From positions 185,288-249,287 of the forward strand of contig JAEEXI010000003.1 of assembly GCA_016291495.1 (NCBI GenBank): a stretch of DNA of 64,000 nucleotides, written 5' to 3'. Of this stretch, positions 32,898-43,184 are shown in pieces; the first letter of the stretch is position 1; each line of letters begins with the position of its first letter. The position numbers and the translations under genes are program-made. The notes under the pieces were generated by a model. The model was not told the DNA's origin, did not search any database, and saw only the letters and a list, made by a program, of their open reading frames with translations. The DNA is from Prevotella sp. GTDB taxonomy: Bacteria > Bacteroidota > Bacteroidia > Bacteroidales > Bacteroidaceae.

Positions 32898-35003
32898 ATG
32901 GAGATTAAAAATTTTACCATTACGAAACGCGACGGTTCGAAAGACCAGTTTTCATTAGACAAGATTATGAATGCTATTTTAAAGGCATTCGAAAGTGTTG
33001 ATCAACCTACTGACCTTGGTGCTATCTCAAAGATTCTCAGTCGTTTAGACATTCACAACGACATTACCGTTGAGGACATCCAAAACCAAGTAGAAGAGGC
33101 TTTGATGAGCGAGGGTTACTACAAAGTTGCCAAGTCTTTTATGCTATATCGTCAGGCTCATTCTGAGGATCGTGAAACACTTGCTAAGTTACAATTCTTG
33201 TCAGAATACTGTGAGTCGGTGAATGCTGCGACTGGTTCAAAATATGATGCCAATGCAAATGTAGAACACAAAAACATTGCTACTTTGATTGGCGAGTTGC
33301 CAAAATCCAACTTCATCCGCTTGAATCGTCGTCTATTGACTGACCGCATCAAAAAGATGTATGGTAAACAACTTGCAGACGAGTATATTGATAAACTGAC
33401 TCATCACTTTATTTATAAGAATGACGAGACGAGTCTTGCCAACTATTGCGCCTCTATCACCATGTATCCTTGGCTGATTGGCGGTACTGTCTCCATTGGC
33501 GGCAACTCTACGGCTCCTACCAACTTGAAGAGTTTCTGTGGCGGTTTCGTTAATATGGTATTCATGGTATCCAGCATGTTAAGCGGTGCTTGTGCCACTC
33601 CAGAGTTCTTGATGTATATGAATTATTTCCTCGGCAAGGAGTATGGACAGGACTACTATCAGCATCCTGACCAGCAAGCCGACTTGAGTCTGAAGAAGCG
33701 TACGATTGACAAGATCATCACAGACTGTTTCGAGCAGATTGTATATACGCTGAACCAGCCAACTGGTGCACGTAACTATCAGGCTGTTTTCTGGAATGTC
33801 GCCTATTATGACAAATATTATTTCGAGAGTATCTTTGGAGAGTTCTATTTCCCTGATGGTTCTAAGCCAGACTGGAACAGCCTGTCGTGGTTGCAGAAAC
33901 GCTTCATGAAATGGTTCAATCACGAACGCACCAAGACTCTGTTGACCTTCCCTGTAGAGACAATGGCACTGTTGACAGACAAGAACGGTGAGTGCCTGGA
34001 TAAGGAATGGGGTGATTTCACCGCAGAGATGTATGCAGAAGGACATTCCTTCTTCACCTATATGAGTGACAACGCAGACTCTTTGAGCTCCTGCTGTCGT
34101 CTTCGCAATGAGATTACGGATAATGGTTTCAGTTACACATTAGGTGCTGGTGGTGTATCAACAGGTTCCAAGAGTGTGCTGACCATCAACCTGAACCGCT
34201 GCATACAATATGCCGTTAATCACAAGATTGACTATCTAGAGTATTTAGGTGGTGTTATTGATCTTTGCCACAAAGTTCAGATGGCTTACAACGAGAATCT
34301 GAAAGAGTTACAGGAGCATGGTATGCTGCCCCTCTTCGATGCTGGCTATATCAACATTGGACGCCAGTATCTGACTATTGGTATCAACGGACTGGTAGAA
34401 GCTGCCGAATTCATGGGACTGAAGATTACGCCAAACGATGATTATCTGCACTTTGTTCAGGGTATTCTCGGATTGATTGAGAAATACAACAAACAATATC
34501 GCACAAAGGATGTCATGTTCAACTGCGAGATGATTCCTGCAGAGAATGTGGGTGTAAAACACGCTAAATGGGATCGTGAGGATGGCTATTTCGTTCCGCG
34601 AGACTGCTACAACTCATACTTCTACGTTGTTGAGGACGACTCACTCAGCGTTATCGACAAGTTTAAGCTACATGGTGCTCCCTATATTGAGCACCTCACA
34701 GGTGGTTCTGCCCTCCACATGAACTTAGAGGAGCATCTGAGCAAACAGCAGTATGCACATCTATTGAAAGTCGCTGCCCAGGAGGGTTGTAACTACTTTA
34801 CGTTCAATATTCCTAACACGGTATGTAATGACTGTGGACATATCGACAAGCGTTACCTGAAGGAGTGTCCTCACTGTCATTCGAAGAATGTAGATTATAT
34901 GACTCGTATCATTGGTTATCTGAAACGTGTCAGCAACTTCTCACAGCCGCGTCAGGAAGAGGCTGCTCGTCGCTTCTATGCTCATGCTAAGAGCGAAGTA
35001 TAA
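32898..35003 (+). CDS. nrdD: Anaerobic ribonucleoside-triphosphate reductase
   Basis: 701 residues. ATP-cone at the N-terminus (FTITKRDGSKDQFSLDKI; residues about 5-95). Class III reductase body with CGGFVNMVF and SSCCRLRNEI (active-site cysteine region). Zinc site CNDCGHIDKRYLKECPHC, then the glycyl-radical loop RIIGYLKRVSNFSQ near the C-terminus. Reduces NTPs to dNTPs without oxygen, using formate or thioredoxin depending on subclass. Paired with nrdG 12 bp downstream. A duplicated 7-mer taatagc begins at its stop. Confidence 0.96.
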   Translation: MEIKNFTITKRDGSKDQFSLDKIMNAILKAFESVDQPTDLGAISKILSRLDIHNDITVEDIQNQVEEALMSEGYYKVAKSFMLYRQAHSEDRETLAKLQFLSEYCESVNAATGSKYDANANVEHKNIATLIGELPKSNFIRLNRRLLTDRIKKMYGKQLADEYIDKLTHHFIYKNDETSLANYCASITMYPWLIGGTVSIGGNSTAPTNLKSFCGGFVNMVFMVSSMLSGACATPEFLMYMNYFLGKEYGQDYYQHPDQQADLSLKKRTIDKIITDCFEQIVYTLNQPTGARNYQAVFWNVAYYDKYYFESIFGEFYFPDGSKPDWNSLSWLQKRFMKWFNHERTKTLLTFPVETMALLTDKNGECLDKEWGDFTAEMYAEGHSFFTYMSDNADSLSSCCRLRNEITDNGFSYTLGAGGVSTGSKSVLTINLNRCIQYAVNHKIDYLEYLGGVIDLCHKVQMAYNENLKELQEHGMLPLFDAGYINIGRQYLTIGINGLVEAAEFMGLKITPNDDYLHFVQGILGLIEKYNKQYRTKDVMFNCEMIPAENVGVKHAKWDREDGYFVPRDCYNSYFYVVEDDSLSVIDKFKLHGAPYIEHLTGGSALHMNLEEHLSKQQYAHLLKVAAQEGCNYFTFNIPNTVCNDCGHIDKRYLKECPHCHSKNVDYMTRIIGYLKRVSNFSQPRQEEAARRFYAHAKSEV

Positions 35004-35014
35004 TAGCTAATAGC
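35001..35014 (+). repeat. Duplicated 7-mer at the nrdD stop
   Basis: taatagc twice in tandem from the stop codon, ending 1 bp before the nrdG ATG. Confidence 0.55.
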
Positions 35015-35015
35015 A

Positions 35016-35483
35016 ATGCTCAAATACGTCAACACTGGCATCGTATTCCAAGAGATACCCGATGAAGTGACACTGGCAATTAATATTTCTAATTGCCCGT
35101 GTCGCTGTCCGGGCTGTCATAGCCATTACCTCTGGGAGGATATCGGACTACCCTTGGATACCGATGCCATTGATGACTTTGTGAAGAAATACGGTGACGA
35201 CATCACATGTATTGCCTTCATGGGTGGCGATGCTGATCCCAAAGGGGTTAATCAACTGGCACTGTATATCCACGAGACATATCCGCAATTCAAGGTTGCA
35301 TGGTATAGTGGACGCATCCGTATCACATCCTCCATCTGTAAGACAGACTTCGATTATATCAAGATTGGGCCATTTATCAAACATCTTGGACCATTGAAAC
35401 AACCCACCACCAACCAACGCCTCTATCGGCTGATGGAAAATGGTGAATTTGAGGATATCACTTCACGTTTCTGGAAGAAATAG
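35016..35483 (+). CDS. nrdG: Anaerobic ribonucleotide reductase activating protein (radical SAM)
   Basis: 155 residues, the usual short NrdG length. Radical SAM cysteines in NISNCPCRCPGCHSHYLW: C-x3-C-x2-C. GGDA-like IAFMGGDADPKG follows. It generates the glycyl radical on NrdD using S-adenosylmethionine and a [4Fe-4S] cluster. Directly downstream of nrdD, as usual. Confidence 0.95.
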   Translation: MLKYVNTGIVFQEIPDEVTLAINISNCPCRCPGCHSHYLWEDIGLPLDTDAIDDFVKKYGDDITCIAFMGGDADPKGVNQLALYIHETYPQFKVAWYSGRIRITSSICKTDFDYIKIGPFIKHLGPLKQPTTNQRLYRLMENGEFEDITSRFWKK

Positions 35484-35490
35484 ACCTGTT

Positions 35491-36021
35491 ATGAAGATTT
35501 GTATCTTTTGTTCCGCTAATCAAGAAATAGATCCTGACTTCTTTGAACTCACAGAGGAATTGGGGCGATGGGCTGCAAAGAATAATCATTCCATCGTATA
35601 TGGAGGGGTGAATCAGGGATTGATGGAATGTGTGGCAAAAGCGGCTCATGAGGCTGGCGGACGGACTATTGGAGTCATTCCGAGAATCGTAGAGAAGTCT
35701 GGACGTATCAGTGACTATGTAGATGTAGAAATCCTTTGTGACAATCTTAATGACCGCAAACAACTAATGGAAGACAAGGCAGATGTCTTTATTGCCCTGC
35801 CTGGCGGTATTGGAACCCTTGATGAGATTTTCACTATTGCGGCCTCTGCCACCATCGGTTACCACGACAAGAAAGTCATCCTTTTTAATATGAAAGGCTT
35901 TTGGGATTCTCTTATCACCCTTTTGGATGACTTACAAAACAAAGGATTCACCAGAAAGAATTGGCATACTTACATTCAAGTTGCTAATTCTTTAGAGGAG
36001 CTTCAAAAGTTACTTTCCTGA
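35491..36021 (+). CDS. LOG-family (TIGR00730) Rossmann protein, cytokinin riboside 5'-monophosphate phosphoribohydrolase-like
   Basis: About 176 residues from ATG 35491, 7 bp after nrdG. Motifs: [35 protein letters not shown] and the diagnostic [11 protein letters not shown] (PGGxGTxxE). The family hydrolyses nucleoside monophosphates to base and ribose 5-phosphate. Its bacterial role is often unclear; proximity to nrdDG hints at nucleotide salvage. Its 3' end overlaps the convergent mutS by 12 bp. Confidence 0.9.
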   Translation: MKICIFCSANQEIDPDFFELTEELGRWAAKNNHSIVYGGVNQGLMECVAKAAHEAGGRTIGVIPRIVEKSGRISDYVDVEILCDNLNDRKQLMEDKADVFIALPGGIGTLDEIFTIAASATIGYHDKKVILFNMKGFWDSLITLLDDLQNKGFTRKNWHTYIQVANSLEELQKLLS

Positions 36022-38625
36022 GACAATCTTCTTAATTTCGTTGAGTTTATTAAGTGCCTCAACAGGTGTAAGATTGTTAATGTCCAATCCTAATATCTCA
36101 TCACGAATCTGACAGAGAACAGGGTCGTCCAGCTGAAAAAATGAGAGTTGCATACCTTCACGACTGTGAGCAATTTCTGCCGTAGGCTTGCCTACTGTAC
36201 CGACTTGTGCATTATCTGCTTCTAATTGTTGAAGGATGACATTTGCCCGTTTGACGATAGATTTCGGCATACCGGCAATGTCTGCTACGTGAATACCAAA
36301 AGAATGTTCAGAACCACCTTTCTCTAACTTACGCAGGAAAATGACTTTACCATCAACCTCCTTCACGCTGACATTATAGTTGCGAATGCGACTGAAATTT
36401 TTCTCCATCTCGTTCAACTCGTGGTAATGTGTAGCGAAAAGCGTACGAGCCTGAGCCTTTGGGTGCTCATGCAGATATTCTACAATAGCCCAAGCAATGG
36501 AGATTCCGTCATAGGTTGAAGTACCTCGTCCTAACTCATCGAAGAGTACTAAGGAGCGGGGGGTGACATTATTCAGGATATTAGCCGCCTCTGTCATCTC
36601 CACCATAAAGGTAGACTCGCCGAGAGAAATATTATCAGAGGCTCCCACACGAGTAAAAATCTTATCGACTAAGCCAATCTTAGCACTCTCTGCCGGCACA
36701 AAACTTCCTATCTGGGCCAAAAGCACTATCAAGGCTGTCTGGCGCAATAATGCTGATTTACCAGCCATATTGGGACCAGTAATAATGATAATCTGTTGAT
36801 GCTCATTATCCAACAATACATCATTAGGCACATATCGCTCATCTATCGGCAATTGTGTCTCTATGACAGGATGACGCCCTTGTTTGATATCAATGATATT
36901 ACTTTCATCTATTTGAGGACGAATATAATGATTCTCCTCCGCCGTCTTTGCTGCTGACAATAAACAATCGAGATGGGCAATGACGTTAGCATTTGCCTGT
37001 ATCTGTGGTATAAACTCCTGCAAGGCTAGCACCAAATCATTGAAAAGACGCTGTTCCAAAGAGAGAATCTTGTCTTCTGCTCCCAATATCTTCTCTTCAT
37101 ATTCCTTCAGTTCAGGAGTAATATAGCGCTCTGCTTGAGCCAAAGTCTGCTTGCGTATCCACTCCTGAGGTACTTTTTCCTTATACGTGTTACGCACCTC
37201 GAGATAATAGCCAAACACATTGTTATAACCTATCCTCAAGGAAGATATACCTGTTGCCTGTGTTTCACGTTCCTGTATCTGCATCAGGTAGTCCTTACCT
37301 GAATAGGCTATATGACGTAACTCATCAAGTTCATCATTCACTCCATCACGGATGACACCACCCTTTGCTACCAATTGAGGAGGATCATTAGTAATTTCAC
37401 GTTCGATACGGTCACGAACAGACTCACAGAGACACAATCGCTCCCCTACTCTTTTCAGAGAATCGTTCTTGGCATAAAGACACGCAGTCTTGATCGGTTG
37501 AATTGCTTGTAACGCTGTCTTTAACTGTACTACCTCTCGAGGAGTTACACGACCTACGGCTACTTTAGAGATGATACGCTCCAAATCACCAATACGATGT
37601 AACTGATCATCAACACACTGACGGAACTCTGGTTCACGGAAGAAATAGTCAACAATATCCAAACGATCGTTGATAGGTTTTACGTCCTTCAAAGGAAATA
37701 CCAACCAGCGGCGCAATAATCTTCCTCCCATAGGCGACACCGTATGATCGATGACATCTAACAAAGACTTACCGCCTTCCTGCATGGTGCCCACCAATTC
37801 CAACGAACGTACTGTAAATTTATCGAGTCGGACATAACGCTCCTCCTCTATTCGGGCAAGAGAGGTGATATGGGCTATCTGGGTATGTAACGTCTGATCA
37901 AGGTATTGTAAGATAGCACCAGAGGCAATAAGACCGCTTTTTAGATGCTCAACACCAAAACCTTTCATGGACTTCACCTGGAAGTGTTTCAATAGCTTCT
38001 GATTCGCTGTCTGTTCTGTAAACACCCAATCGTCCAATTCAAAAGTACAATAGCGTGTACCAAAGTATTTCTCAAAGTCATGCTTACGGGCACGGTCGTA
38101 GAGAACCTCTTTAGGTTGGAAACTGCCCATTAGTTTCTCCACATAATCATAAGTCCCTTCACCTGTTAAGAACTCTCCTGTTGAGATATCCAGAAAAGAA
38201 ACACCACAAGAACCTTTACCAAAATGGACAGCAGCAAGAAAATTATTCTCTTTGTAGTTGAGTACATTATCTTGCATTGCCACACCTGGGGTTACCAGTT
38301 CTGTAATACCACGCTTAACAAGTTTCTTGGTGAGTTTTGGGTCTTCCAACTGATCACAGATAGCAACCCGTTTTCCTGCACGGATGAGTTTTGGCAAATA
38401 GGTGTCAAGAGCATGATGCGGAAATCCTGCCATTTCATCTCCTCTCACACCAGCTCCATTATTGCGGCGTGTCAGGGTGATACCTAATATCTGAGCAGCC
38501 GTAATGGCATCCTCACAATAAGTTTCATAGAAATCACCACAACGGAACAACAACACCGCCTCAGGGTGTTTCGCCTTGAGGTCGAAGAATTGCTTCATCA
38601 TAGGAGTCAGTTCCTTCTTTGCCAT
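36010..38625 (-). CDS. mutS: DNA mismatch repair protein MutS
   Basis: 871 residues. Mismatch-binding N-terminus: [28 protein letters not shown] (split: the F-x-E residues are FYETY), lever and clamp regions, then ATPase with [13 protein letters not shown] (Walker A), [20 protein letters not shown] and ATHYHEL. Recognises mispairs and starts repair. -7 box at 38651-38658, divergent from leuS. Its tail overlaps the LOG gene by 12 bp. Confidence 0.97.
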   Translation of the reverse strand: MAKKELTPMMKQFFDLKAKHPEAVLLFRCGDFYETYCEDAITAAQILGITLTRRNNGAGVRGDEMAGFPHHALDTYLPKLIRAGKRVAICDQLEDPKLTKKLVKRGITELVTPGVAMQDNVLNYKENNFLAAVHFGKGSCGVSFLDISTGEFLTGEGTYDYVEKLMGSFQPKEVLYDRARKHDFEKYFGTRYCTFELDDWVFTEQTANQKLLKHFQVKSMKGFGVEHLKSGLIASGAILQYLDQTLHTQIAHITSLARIEEERYVRLDKFTVRSLELVGTMQEGGKSLLDVIDHTVSPMGGRLLRRWLVFPLKDVKPINDRLDIVDYFFREPEFRQCVDDQLHRIGDLERIISKVAVGRVTPREVVQLKTALQAIQPIKTACLYAKNDSLKRVGERLCLCESVRDRIEREITNDPPQLVAKGGVIRDGVNDELDELRHIAYSGKDYLMQIQERETQATGISSLRIGYNNVFGYYLEVRNTYKEKVPQEWIRKQTLAQAERYITPELKEYEEKILGAEDKILSLEQRLFNDLVLALQEFIPQIQANANVIAHLDCLLSAAKTAEENHYIRPQIDESNIIDIKQGRHPVIETQLPIDERYVPNDVLLDNEHQQIIIITGPNMAGKSALLRQTALIVLLAQIGSFVPAESAKIGLVDKIFTRVGASDNISLGESTFMVEMTEAANILNNVTPRSLVLFDELGRGTSTYDGISIAWAIVEYLHEHPKAQARTLFATHYHELNEMEKNFSRIRNYNVSVKEVDGKVIFLRKLEKGGSEHSFGIHVADIAGMPKSIVKRANVILQQLEADNAQVGTVGKPTAEIAHSREGMQLSFFQLDDPVLCQIRDEILGLDINNLTPVEALNKLNEIKKIVSGK

Positions 38626-38650
38626 TTTTATATTATCCGTTTATGAGATG

Positions 38651-38658
38651 CAAAGATA
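38651..38658 (-). promoter_or_regulatory. -7 box of mutS
   Basis: CAAAGATA on plus, TATCTTTG on minus, 26 bp from the mutS ATG. Confidence 0.65.
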
Positions 38659-38680
38659 ACTAATTTTTGGAGAATTGGCA

Positions 38681-38719
38681 AAATAAATTTGCATTTTCGC
38701 TCACTTAATCGTATCTTTG
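38681..38719 (+). promoter_or_regulatory. leuS promoter, same 39-nt module as 25799 and 25876
   Basis: Starts AAATAAATTTG (-33 TTG at 38689-38691), contains ttttcgctc, ends TATCTTTG (38712-38719). Same length and layout as the SpmAB promoter pair. Places the leuS start at ATG 38746 rather than 38689. Confidence 0.78.
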
Positions 38720-38745
38720 CAGACAATTATAAAATTCATATCAAT

Positions 38746-41592
38746 ATGGAATACAACTTTAGAGACATTGAACAGAAATGGCAGAAGCGATGGGTAGAAA
38801 TGAAAACCTATCGTGTTACAGAGGATCCGACGAAGAAGAAATTCTACGTATTGAATATGTTCCCCTACCCCTCTGGTGCAGGTTTGCATGTGGGTCATCC
38901 GCTCGGCTATATCGCCAGTGATATCTATGCCCGCTACAAACGTCAGCAGGGTTTTAACGTGTTGAACCCGATGGGTTACGACGCATACGGACTGCCCGCA
39001 GAACAATATGCCATCCAGACAGGTCAACATCCAGAAAAAACAACCTTTGAGAATATTGATCGCTATCGTTCACAATTGGATAAGATTGGGTTCTCATTCG
39101 ATTGGGAACGTGAGGTACGAACCTGTGATCCCATCTACTATAAATGGACTCAATGGGCCTTCCAACGGATGTTCAAGTCATATTATAGTCTCTCCTCACA
39201 GAAAGCACAACCTACCATTAAACTGATTGAGCACTTCGAACTGATGGGTACTGAAGGCTGTGGGGCTCTTGGCACAGAAGAACTGCACTTTACAGCCTCC
39301 GATTGGGCTAATTTCTCTGAGAAGAAGAAGCAGGAAGTGCTGATGAACTATCGTATTGCCTATCTGGCTGATACGATGGTGAACTGGTGTCCGAAGTTGG
39401 GTACGGTGCTTGCCAATGATGAGGTCGTAGATGGTGTCTCCGTTCGTGGCGGTTATCCTGTGGTGCAGAAAAAGATGCGCCAATGGTGTCTGCGTGTATC
39501 TGCTTACGCTCAGAGACTGCTTGATGGACTGGAGGAGATTGATTGGACAGACTCTCTGAAAGAGACCCAGCGCAACTGGATTGGACGCTCTGAGGGTACT
39601 GAGGTGGAGTTCAACGTCGCTGATTCAGACAAGCACTTTACGATCTTTACCACTCGTGCCGATACGATGTTTGGTGTGACGTTTATGGTGCTGGCACCTG
39701 AAAGTGACCTCGTAGCTGAGCTCACGACGCCTGAGCAGAAGGCTGAGGTAGAAAAATATCTCGACTACGTAAAGAAACGTACAGAGCGTGATCGTCAGAT
39801 GGATCATAAAGTAACTGGCGTATTCTCAGGCAGTTACGCCATTAATCCGTTTACAGACGAAAAGATTCCCATCTGGATTGCAGAATATGTTTTGGCTGGC
39901 TATGGTACTGGTGCCATTATGGCTGTACCAGCTCACGACTCTCGTGACTATGCCTTCGCTAAGCACTTCAATTTGCCGATTATTCCATTGATTGAGGGTG
40001 CCGATGTCTCTGAGGAGAGCTACGACGCTAAGGAAGGTATCATGTGCAACTCTGCCTCTAAGAAGTTCAGCCTCAACGGACTGACTGTGAAGGAGGCTAT
40101 TGCTGCCACGAAGAAATTCGTTACTGAGCAAGGATTGGGTAGGGTAAAGGTGAACTATCGTCTGCGTGACGCTATCTTCTCTCGCCAGCGCTATTGGGGA
40201 GAGCCGTTCCCTGTTTACTATAAGGACGATATGCCCTATATGATTCCAAAGGAGTGCCTGCCTCTGGAACTGCCAGAGATTGATGAGTACAAGCCCACTG
40301 AGACTGGCGAACCTCCATTGGGACGTGCTAAGATTTGGGCTTGGGATACCAAGACTGACAAGGTGGTCTCGAAAGATCTCATTGACAACAAATCTGTCTT
40401 CCCCTTGGAACTGAACACGATGCCTGGCTTTGCAGGAAGTTCAGCTTACTATCTGCGCTATATGGACCCCAAGAATGAGCAGGCCCTTGTCAGTCGTGAT
40501 GCTGATGAATATTGGCGCAATGTGGACCTCTATGTTGGTGGTACTGAGCACGCTACTGGTCACTTGATCTATTCTCGTTTCTGGAACAAGTTCCTCTACG
40601 ACTCTGGCTATTCCTGCGAGGACGAGCCCTTCAAGAAGCTCGTCAACCAGGGTATGATTCAAGGTCGCAGTAACTTTGTCTATCGTATCGAGGATGAGGG
40701 TGCAGACAAAGGCAAGTTCGTAAGCTTTGGCTTGAAGGACAAATACACCACCACACCTATCCATGTGGATGTCAACATTGTTTCTGCTGACGTTCTGGAC
40801 ATTGAGGCTTTCAAGGCTTGGCGCCCTGAATACAACAATGCTGAATTCATCCTTGAAAATGGCAAATACGTTTGCGGATGGGCCATCGAAAAGATGTCAA
40901 AGTCGATGTTCAATGTGGTCAATCCGGATATGATTGTCGAGAAGTATGGTGCTGATACTCTGCGTCTCTACGAGATGTTCCTAGGTCCTGTGGAGCAGTC
41001 AAAGCCTTGGGATACGAATGGTATTGATGGTTGTCACCGCTTCCTGAAGAAGTTCTGGGCATTGTTCTATGGCAACACCCGTGAGAATCCTGATGGTAAG
41101 CTTCTGGTTGATGACAGCGAGCCTACGAAGAACGCGTTGAAGAGTGTTCATAAGCTCATCAAGAAGGTATCGCAAGACATTGAGGTGTTCTCGTACAATA
41201 CCTCTATTTCGGCCTTTATGATCTGTGTCAACGAGCTGGCTCAGCAGAAGTGCAAGAGCAAGGAAGCGCTGAAGACATTGGTCATCCTGATAGCTCCATT
41301 TGCACCACATATCGCAGAAGAATTGTGGGAAGCTCTGGGCGAGCAGGGTAGTGTCTGCGACTCTAAGTGGCCTGCCTGGAACGAGGAATACCTCGTGGAG
41401 AATAGTGTCAAGCTGGGTGTTGCCTTCAACGGCAAGACTCGTTTTGATATGGAGTTTGCTGCCGATGCTGACAACGACACCATTCAGAAGACTGTTCTCG
41501 CTGACGAACGCTCTGCCAAGTATATCGAAGGAGAAATCATGAAGGTGATTATCGTTCCCAAGCGTATGGTGAATGTCGTATTCAAGAAGTAA
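38746..41592 (+). CDS. leuS: Leucyl-tRNA synthetase
   Basis: About 948 residues. Class I signatures: HIGH-type [15 protein letters not shown] (residues about 42-56) and KMSKS in [12 protein letters not shown]. Editing domain with [12 protein letters not shown] and [19 protein letters not shown]. It has a bacterial-type zinc/insert region, and Bacteroidota LeuRS are slightly longer than E. coli (860). Charges tRNA-Leu. Three bases separate it from the YitT gene. Confidence 0.97.
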   Translation: MEYNFRDIEQKWQKRWVEMKTYRVTEDPTKKKFYVLNMFPYPSGAGLHVGHPLGYIASDIYARYKRQQGFNVLNPMGYDAYGLPAEQYAIQTGQHPEKTTFENIDRYRSQLDKIGFSFDWEREVRTCDPIYYKWTQWAFQRMFKSYYSLSSQKAQPTIKLIEHFELMGTEGCGALGTEELHFTASDWANFSEKKKQEVLMNYRIAYLADTMVNWCPKLGTVLANDEVVDGVSVRGGYPVVQKKMRQWCLRVSAYAQRLLDGLEEIDWTDSLKETQRNWIGRSEGTEVEFNVADSDKHFTIFTTRADTMFGVTFMVLAPESDLVAELTTPEQKAEVEKYLDYVKKRTERDRQMDHKVTGVFSGSYAINPFTDEKIPIWIAEYVLAGYGTGAIMAVPAHDSRDYAFAKHFNLPIIPLIEGADVSEESYDAKEGIMCNSASKKFSLNGLTVKEAIAATKKFVTEQGLGRVKVNYRLRDAIFSRQRYWGEPFPVYYKDDMPYMIPKECLPLELPEIDEYKPTETGEPPLGRAKIWAWDTKTDKVVSKDLIDNKSVFPLELNTMPGFAGSSAYYLRYMDPKNEQALVSRDADEYWRNVDLYVGGTEHATGHLIYSRFWNKFLYDSGYSCEDEPFKKLVNQGMIQGRSNFVYRIEDEGADKGKFVSFGLKDKYTTTPIHVDVNIVSADVLDIEAFKAWRPEYNNAEFILENGKYVCGWAIEKMSKSMFNVVNPDMIVEKYGADTLRLYEMFLGPVEQSKPWDTNGIDGCHRFLKKFWALFYGNTRENPDGKLLVDDSEPTKNALKSVHKLIKKVSQDIEVFSYNTSISAFMICVNELAQQKCKSKEALKTLVILIAPFAPHIAEELWEALGEQGSVCDSKWPAWNEEYLVENSVKLGVAFNGKTRFDMEFAADADNDTIQKTVLADERSAKYIEGEIMKVIIVPKRMVNVVFKK

Positions 41593-41595
41593 GCA

Positions 41596-42552
41596 ATGAA
41601 TATTCAGCATAGAATCATCTTGAACGAAGCCAGAGACTATTTCTTTATAGCCTTTGGCCTCTTTCTGTACACCATCGCCTTCACGGTGTTTCTGATGCCC
41701 TATCAGATAGTGGCAGGAGGCGTTACGGGTCTGTCAGCTATCATCTACTACGCCACAGGTTTCCATTTGGAGAACACATATATCATCATCAATGGTGCGC
41801 TATTGATAGTAGCCCTGAAGATACTGGGATGGAAATTCCTAATGAAGACTATCTTTGCTATCTTAACGCTCTACACGATGCTGAAATTCGCACAGGATAT
41901 CATTCCTAAGCAACCCAACGGATTACCCATCAAACTGATGGGAGAAGGGCAGGATTTTATGTCGATGATTATTGGTAGTGTGATTACTGGCTTTGCACTG
42001 GCCACCGTCTTCATGAATAACGGTTCTACGGGTGGTACGGATATCATTGCTGCCTCTGTAAACAAGTTTCATCCCAATGTATCATTAGGCAACGTGTTGA
42101 TTGCTGTCGACTTCTGTATCATTGGTTCATGTATGTTCTTCCCACAATTTGGCAGCTATATTGAACGAGCCCATAAGGTGATGTTTGGTTTCTGCGTGAT
42201 GGGGATGGAGAACTATGCACTCGACTACGTAATGAATGCTCGTCGTCAGTCTGTCCAATTCTTCATTTTCTCGAAAAAATGGCAGGAGATAGCCAATGCT
42301 ATTGGTACCCAAATGGGACATGGTGTCACTATTCTTGACGGACACGGTTGGTATACTGGTAAACAAAGTAAGGTTCTTTGTATTCTTGCGAAAAAGAATG
42401 AAAGTGTCAATATTTTCCGACTCATCAAAATGATTGATCCTCAAGCCTTTGTCAGTCAGTCAAGCGTCATTGGTGTCTATGGTGAAGGCTTTGATGAGAT
42501 GAGGGTAAAAATTAAGGAAGATAAGAAAGTAAAAGATATTAAAGAGAATTAG
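41596..42552 (+). CDS. YitT-family membrane protein (DUF161 + DUF2179)
   Basis: 318 residues. N-terminal membrane domain: [27 protein letters not shown] and [19 protein letters not shown] are DUF161 hallmarks. The C-terminal soluble domain ([35 protein letters not shown], then [10 protein letters not shown]) is DUF2179. YitT proteins are likely transporters, possibly of nucleobase or cofactors; substrate unknown. Starts 3 bp after leuS and precedes rdgB, forming one plus-strand transcript. Confidence 0.88.
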   Translation: MNIQHRIILNEARDYFFIAFGLFLYTIAFTVFLMPYQIVAGGVTGLSAIIYYATGFHLENTYIIINGALLIVALKILGWKFLMKTIFAILTLYTMLKFAQDIIPKQPNGLPIKLMGEGQDFMSMIIGSVITGFALATVFMNNGSTGGTDIIAASVNKFHPNVSLGNVLIAVDFCIIGSCMFFPQFGSYIERAHKVMFGFCVMGMENYALDYVMNARRQSVQFFIFSKKWQEIANAIGTQMGHGVTILDGHGWYTGKQSKVLCILAKKNESVNIFRLIKMIDPQAFVSQSSVIGVYGEGFDEMRVKIKEDKKVKDIKEN

Positions 42553-42566
42553 AAGAAGATAGAAGC

Positions 42567-43178
42567 ATGAAAATTATTTTTGCCACCAACAACCAACATA
42601 AACTTGACGAAATCAAAAATATATTGGGCGATGGATTTGAAGTAGTCTCTCTTAAAGAGATTGGTTGTTCAGAGGACATTCCAGAAACAGGAAAGACTTT
42701 AGAAGAAAATGCACTTCAAAAAGCACAATACGTTTATGACCATTATCATGTAAGTTGCTTTGCTGATGATACAGGATTAGAAGTAGATGCCCTAGGAGGT
42801 GCACCTGGCGTTTATAGTGCCCGTTATGCTGGTGGTGAAGGACATGACTCTGAGGCAAATATGGCAAAATTGCTTCATGAATTAAAAAATTATAGCAACC
42901 GTAAGGCACGATTTCGTACAGTTATTGCGTTAATAATGAAAAAGGATATATGTCCTTGTGGTTGTACTTCCATCAAGGAAATCCATCAGTTTGAAGGTAT
43001 CGTCAATGGTGAGATTATCCATGAGAAAAGGGGAGGGGAGGGCTTCGGCTATGATCCTATCTTTCAACCAGAAGGCTACGACAAGACATTCGCTGAGTTA
43101 GGTACAAACATCAAGAATACTATCAGTCATCGGGCTCGAGCCACACAGAAACTTGCTGAGTATCTCAAAACATTATAA
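42567..43178 (+). CDS. rdgB: Non-canonical purine NTP pyrophosphatase (Ham1/RdgB)
   Basis: 203 residues. [16 protein letters not shown] at the N-terminus, [25 protein letters not shown] and [12 protein letters not shown] are diagnostic. Hydrolyses dITP/XTP to monophosphates, cleaning the nucleotide pool. Six bases before the porZ-like gene. Confidence 0.95.
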   Translation: MKIIFATNNQHKLDEIKNILGDGFEVVSLKEIGCSEDIPETGKTLEENALQKAQYVYDHYHVSCFADDTGLEVDALGGAPGVYSARYAGGEGHDSEANMAKLLHELKNYSNRKARFRTVIALIMKKDICPCGCTSIKEIHQFEGIVNGEIIHEKRGGEGFGYDPIFQPEGYDKTFAELGTNIKNTISHRARATQKLAEYLKTL

Positions 43179-43184
43179 TAATAT

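Noticed and set aside
37261..37275. Possible third parS site in mutS (tgtttcacgttcctg)
   Set aside because: Only the left half matches; the palindrome is broken after cacgt.
38689..38745. N-terminal extension of leuS
   Set aside because: Overlaps the promoter; [13 protein letters not shown] at 38746 is the expected LeuRS start.
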